Of a DNA stretch of 64,000 nt, positions 62,479 through 64,000 are shown in pieces. This stretch comes from Natrinema amylolyticus_A (GTDB taxonomy: Archaea > Halobacteriota > Halobacteria > Halobacteriales > Natrialbaceae). Below the pieces are notes generated by a model, which worked only from the letters and a program-made list of their open reading frames with translations, was not told where the DNA came from and did not search any database. A program made the position numbers and the translations under genes. The stretch's first letter is position 1; every line of letters starts with the position of its first letter. The stretch spans positions 186,001 through 250,000 of the forward strand of contig NZ_JBHUDI010000002.1 in NCBI RefSeq assembly GCF_042678045.1. The letters are read 5' to 3'.

Positions 62479-63915
62479 TTACCGTTTCGCGTCGGTGAGT
62501 TGGGCCTTGAAGCCGTAGCGGATGACGCCTTCTTGTGTGTAGATACGCCGGATCGTCGTTTCGACGTCGTCGCCGACGCCGACGACTTCGTCACCGCCGG
62601 TCAGGACCTGCGTCGGCGCGCTGACCGTCTCCGCACCGTCGGGGCCGTCCAGCGCGACCACGGCGCTAACGAACGACCCGCTCTTTGACTGCTGTTCGAC
62701 GAACTCGGGTGGGGCACCGCCCTGTTCGATCTGGGTCACCGCCTCGACAGTGCCGGTACCCGGCAGTTCGACGGGCTCGTACTCGTCGGGGACCTCGTTA
62801 CAGTCGTGACAGGCCCCGTCCGGCGGGAAGTTCAGCGCGCCGCAGTTCGGACACCGCCCAGCCACCAGTCGGTGGCGCTGGGGAGTGGTCCGCTGCCACG
62901 AGGGGACGCTCACGTACGCGCCGCCACCCTCGGGCTCGTCGCTGGTGATCTCGCCGCGCCGTCGGAGGTACTCGGCGTACGTCAGGTCGGTGTCGCCCTC
63001 GAGCGACGTGGCCACGGGGACGGCCCCGTCGACGACGAAGGCGTTCGCGCCCGCACCGCTGCCGTAGGCCGCGATGAGGAGCCGTTCGGCACCGTCGTCG
63101 AAGGCCGTCGCAGCACCGAGGAACACGCTCGCCGCACCGGTGTCTCCGAGCGTGCTTACCGTCTCCGCAGCCGAGATGTCTGAAATACTGACGTCTAGCG
63201 CGTCAGCCGCTCGATATGGCAGTTTGCCGTCGGGCGACTGGACTGCGGCCGCGTCGACGTCGGTGGCCCCCTCGAGGTCGCTCGTGGCACCGCCGAGCGT
63301 CGTCGTGAACGCGTCGCGGTCGTACTGCGTGACGCCCAGCCCGGTCGTCTCGTCGTCGCCGTTCGTCCGGAACCGCGTGCCGGGGTACGGTTCGACGTGG
63401 GAGGAACGGTCGACGATCGTTCCGGGTCCGTCGGCTTCGAGGACGAACGCGGCCGCGCCGGCACCGGCGGCGTGTTCGCGTTCGCTGTCGGGTTCGCCGC
63501 GCGGACAGTCGCTGGCGATGACGAGCGCGACTTCCTCGCCCCACGGTCCCGCGTCGAGGGCGGCGTCGAGCGCCTGCGCCCCGGCGCGGGTACTGCCCGT
63601 CACCGTCCGGGTCGTCACGTCCGCGGGCGCGCCGAGCATGCTCGCCAGCCGCGCGGTAAGGTCCTCCTCGGCCATCGGTGGCGTCGTCGTCCCCAGCGCC
63701 AGGTGTGCGACGGCGGATCCGTCCCGGCCGGCAGCGGCGAGTGCCCGCTCGGCCGCTTCGACGGCCATCGTCAGTGCGTCCTCGTCGGCTTCGGGGACTG
63801 CCTTCTGCTCGATGCCCGAGGCGTGGAACTGATCCCAGGCGTCGGCGATCTCGTCGGCGTCGATCCGCAAGCGCGGGGCGTAGGCACCGACCGCTGCGAT
63901 GGAGACGTCGCTCAT
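62479..63915 (-). CDS. HMG-CoA synthase-like protein fused to DUF35 OB/zinc ribbon
   Basis: 478 residues from ATG 63915 (MSDVSIAAVGAYAPRLR). Residues 1-325 are a thiolase-superfamily fold of HMG-CoA synthase type (LALGTTTPPMAEEDL, IASDCPRGEPDSE, LLIAAYGSGAGANAFVVDG). Residues 345-470 are DUF35: zinc ribbon CPNCGALNFPPDGACHDC plus OB fold. Where HMG-CoA synthase has ACxAGT, this has STRAGA, so the catalytic Cys is Thr. It overlaps the upstream thiolase stop by 4 bases, which suggests a thiolase-DUF35 complex. Confidence 0.88.
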   Translation of the reverse strand: MSDVSIAAVGAYAPRLRIDADEIADAWDQFHASGIEQKAVPEADEDALTMAVEAAERALAAAGRDGSAVAHLALGTTTPPMAEEDLTARLASMLGAPADVTTRTVTGSTRAGAQALDAALDAGPWGEEVALVIASDCPRGEPDSEREHAAGAGAAAFVLEADGPGTIVDRSSHVEPYPGTRFRTNGDDETTGLGVTQYDRDAFTTTLGGATSDLEGATDVDAAAVQSPDGKLPYRAADALDVSISDISAAETVSTLGDTGAASVFLGAATAFDDGAERLLIAAYGSGAGANAFVVDGAVPVATSLEGDTDLTYAEYLRRRGEITSDEPEGGGAYVSVPSWQRTTPQRHRLVAGRCPNCGALNFPPDGACHDCNEVPDEYEPVELPGTGTVEAVTQIEQGGAPPEFVEQQSKSGSFVSAVVALDGPDGAETVSAPTQVLTGGDEVVGVGDDVETTIRRIYTQEGVIRYGFKAQLTDAKR

Positions 63916-64000
63916 TGTGCCACCTCCCGTTCGAGAACGTGCACAACGGCTGCACCGCCACTTCCGCCGACGTTGTGTGTCAGCCCGTACTGTGGATCCT
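63912..64000 (-). CDS. Thiolase-domain protein, C-terminal end (partial)
   Basis: The last 28 codons read DPQYGLTHNVGGSGGAAVVH and VLEREVAQ before the TGA at 63912, matching the C-terminus of archaeal SCP-x-type thiolases. The rest lies beyond the window. The ATGA overlap with the HMGCS/DUF35 gene indicates one operon, as in the known thiolase/DUF35/HMGCS complexes of archaea. Confidence 0.8.
   Translation of the reverse strand, partial: DPQYGLTHNVGGSGGAAVVHVLEREVAQ

Noticed and set aside
1..64000. CRISPR array, rRNA or provirus
   Set aside because: No regularly spaced repeats, rRNA-like segments, integrase or capsid genes were seen.

Overview
The window reads as chromosome of a halophilic archaeon (class Halobacteria). 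The predicted proteins are strongly acidic, the coding DNA is GC-rich with many TCG and CGA triplets, TATA-like boxes sit close to start codons, secreted proteins carry Tat signals, and several families are haloarchaeal (RdfA, archaea-specific SMC-related protein, Bat-type HTH regulators, a PGF-CTERM tail). No rRNA, tRNA or CRISPR array was seen. Genus cannot be fixed from the sequence alone.

1-8.8 kb is a nitric oxide / denitrification accessory block. It holds a single-subunit quinol nitric oxide reductase (norB), two oxidase- or NnrS-like membrane proteins, a MIP18-like protein, a small metal-binding Cys protein, a cupin, two DUF2249 proteins, an SRPBCC protein and a Bat-type regulator. 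Three CGAA-N4-TTCG sites match the known NarO motif.

9-23 kb is a stress island: a PPOX flavoprotein, universal stress proteins (several decayed), a BtrH/DUF4872 protein, a phosphoribosyltransferase, a dienelactone-hydrolase-type hydrolase, a SerB-like phosphatase, DUF2267 proteins, an erythromycin-esterase protein, a PRC-barrel protein between two copies of a hairpin repeat, an adenosylcobalamin-dependent ribonucleotide reductase, and an Hsp20-USP operon. This set resembles the hypoxia/NO dormancy (DosR) regulon of mycobacteria and lies next to a NO reductase. A dead IS6-type element with clean 8-bp target duplications sits inside it.

23-25.2 kb is an AT-richer gene graveyard with recognisable remnants of a TFB and an IclR regulator. 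At 25.2-28 kb lies the divergent pair of archaea-specific SMC-related protein and rod-determining factor RdfA.

28.5-57.3 kb holds catabolic modules: an IclR regulator, a USP, a branched-chain-type ABC importer with fused LivH-LivM permease, aldehyde dehydrogenase, EthD-repeat and HD proteins, a Tat-exported penicillin-acylase-family protein, acyl-CoA ligases, thioesterases, an LLM flavoprotein, a sodium:solute symporter with a small membrane partner, and an OYE-type Fe-S flavoenzyme. A second module follows: M24 creatinase-like protein, VOC, SDR, RidA, ThDP enzyme and EthD, with a divergent IclR regulator and candidate operators.

58.1-64 kb carries beta-oxidation-type functions: enoyl-CoA hydratase, 3-hydroxyacyl-CoA dehydrogenase, an AzlCD branched-chain amino acid exporter, a thiolase, an HMG-CoA-synthase-like/DUF35 fusion that lacks the usual catalytic Cys, and the end of a second thiolase cut by the window edge.
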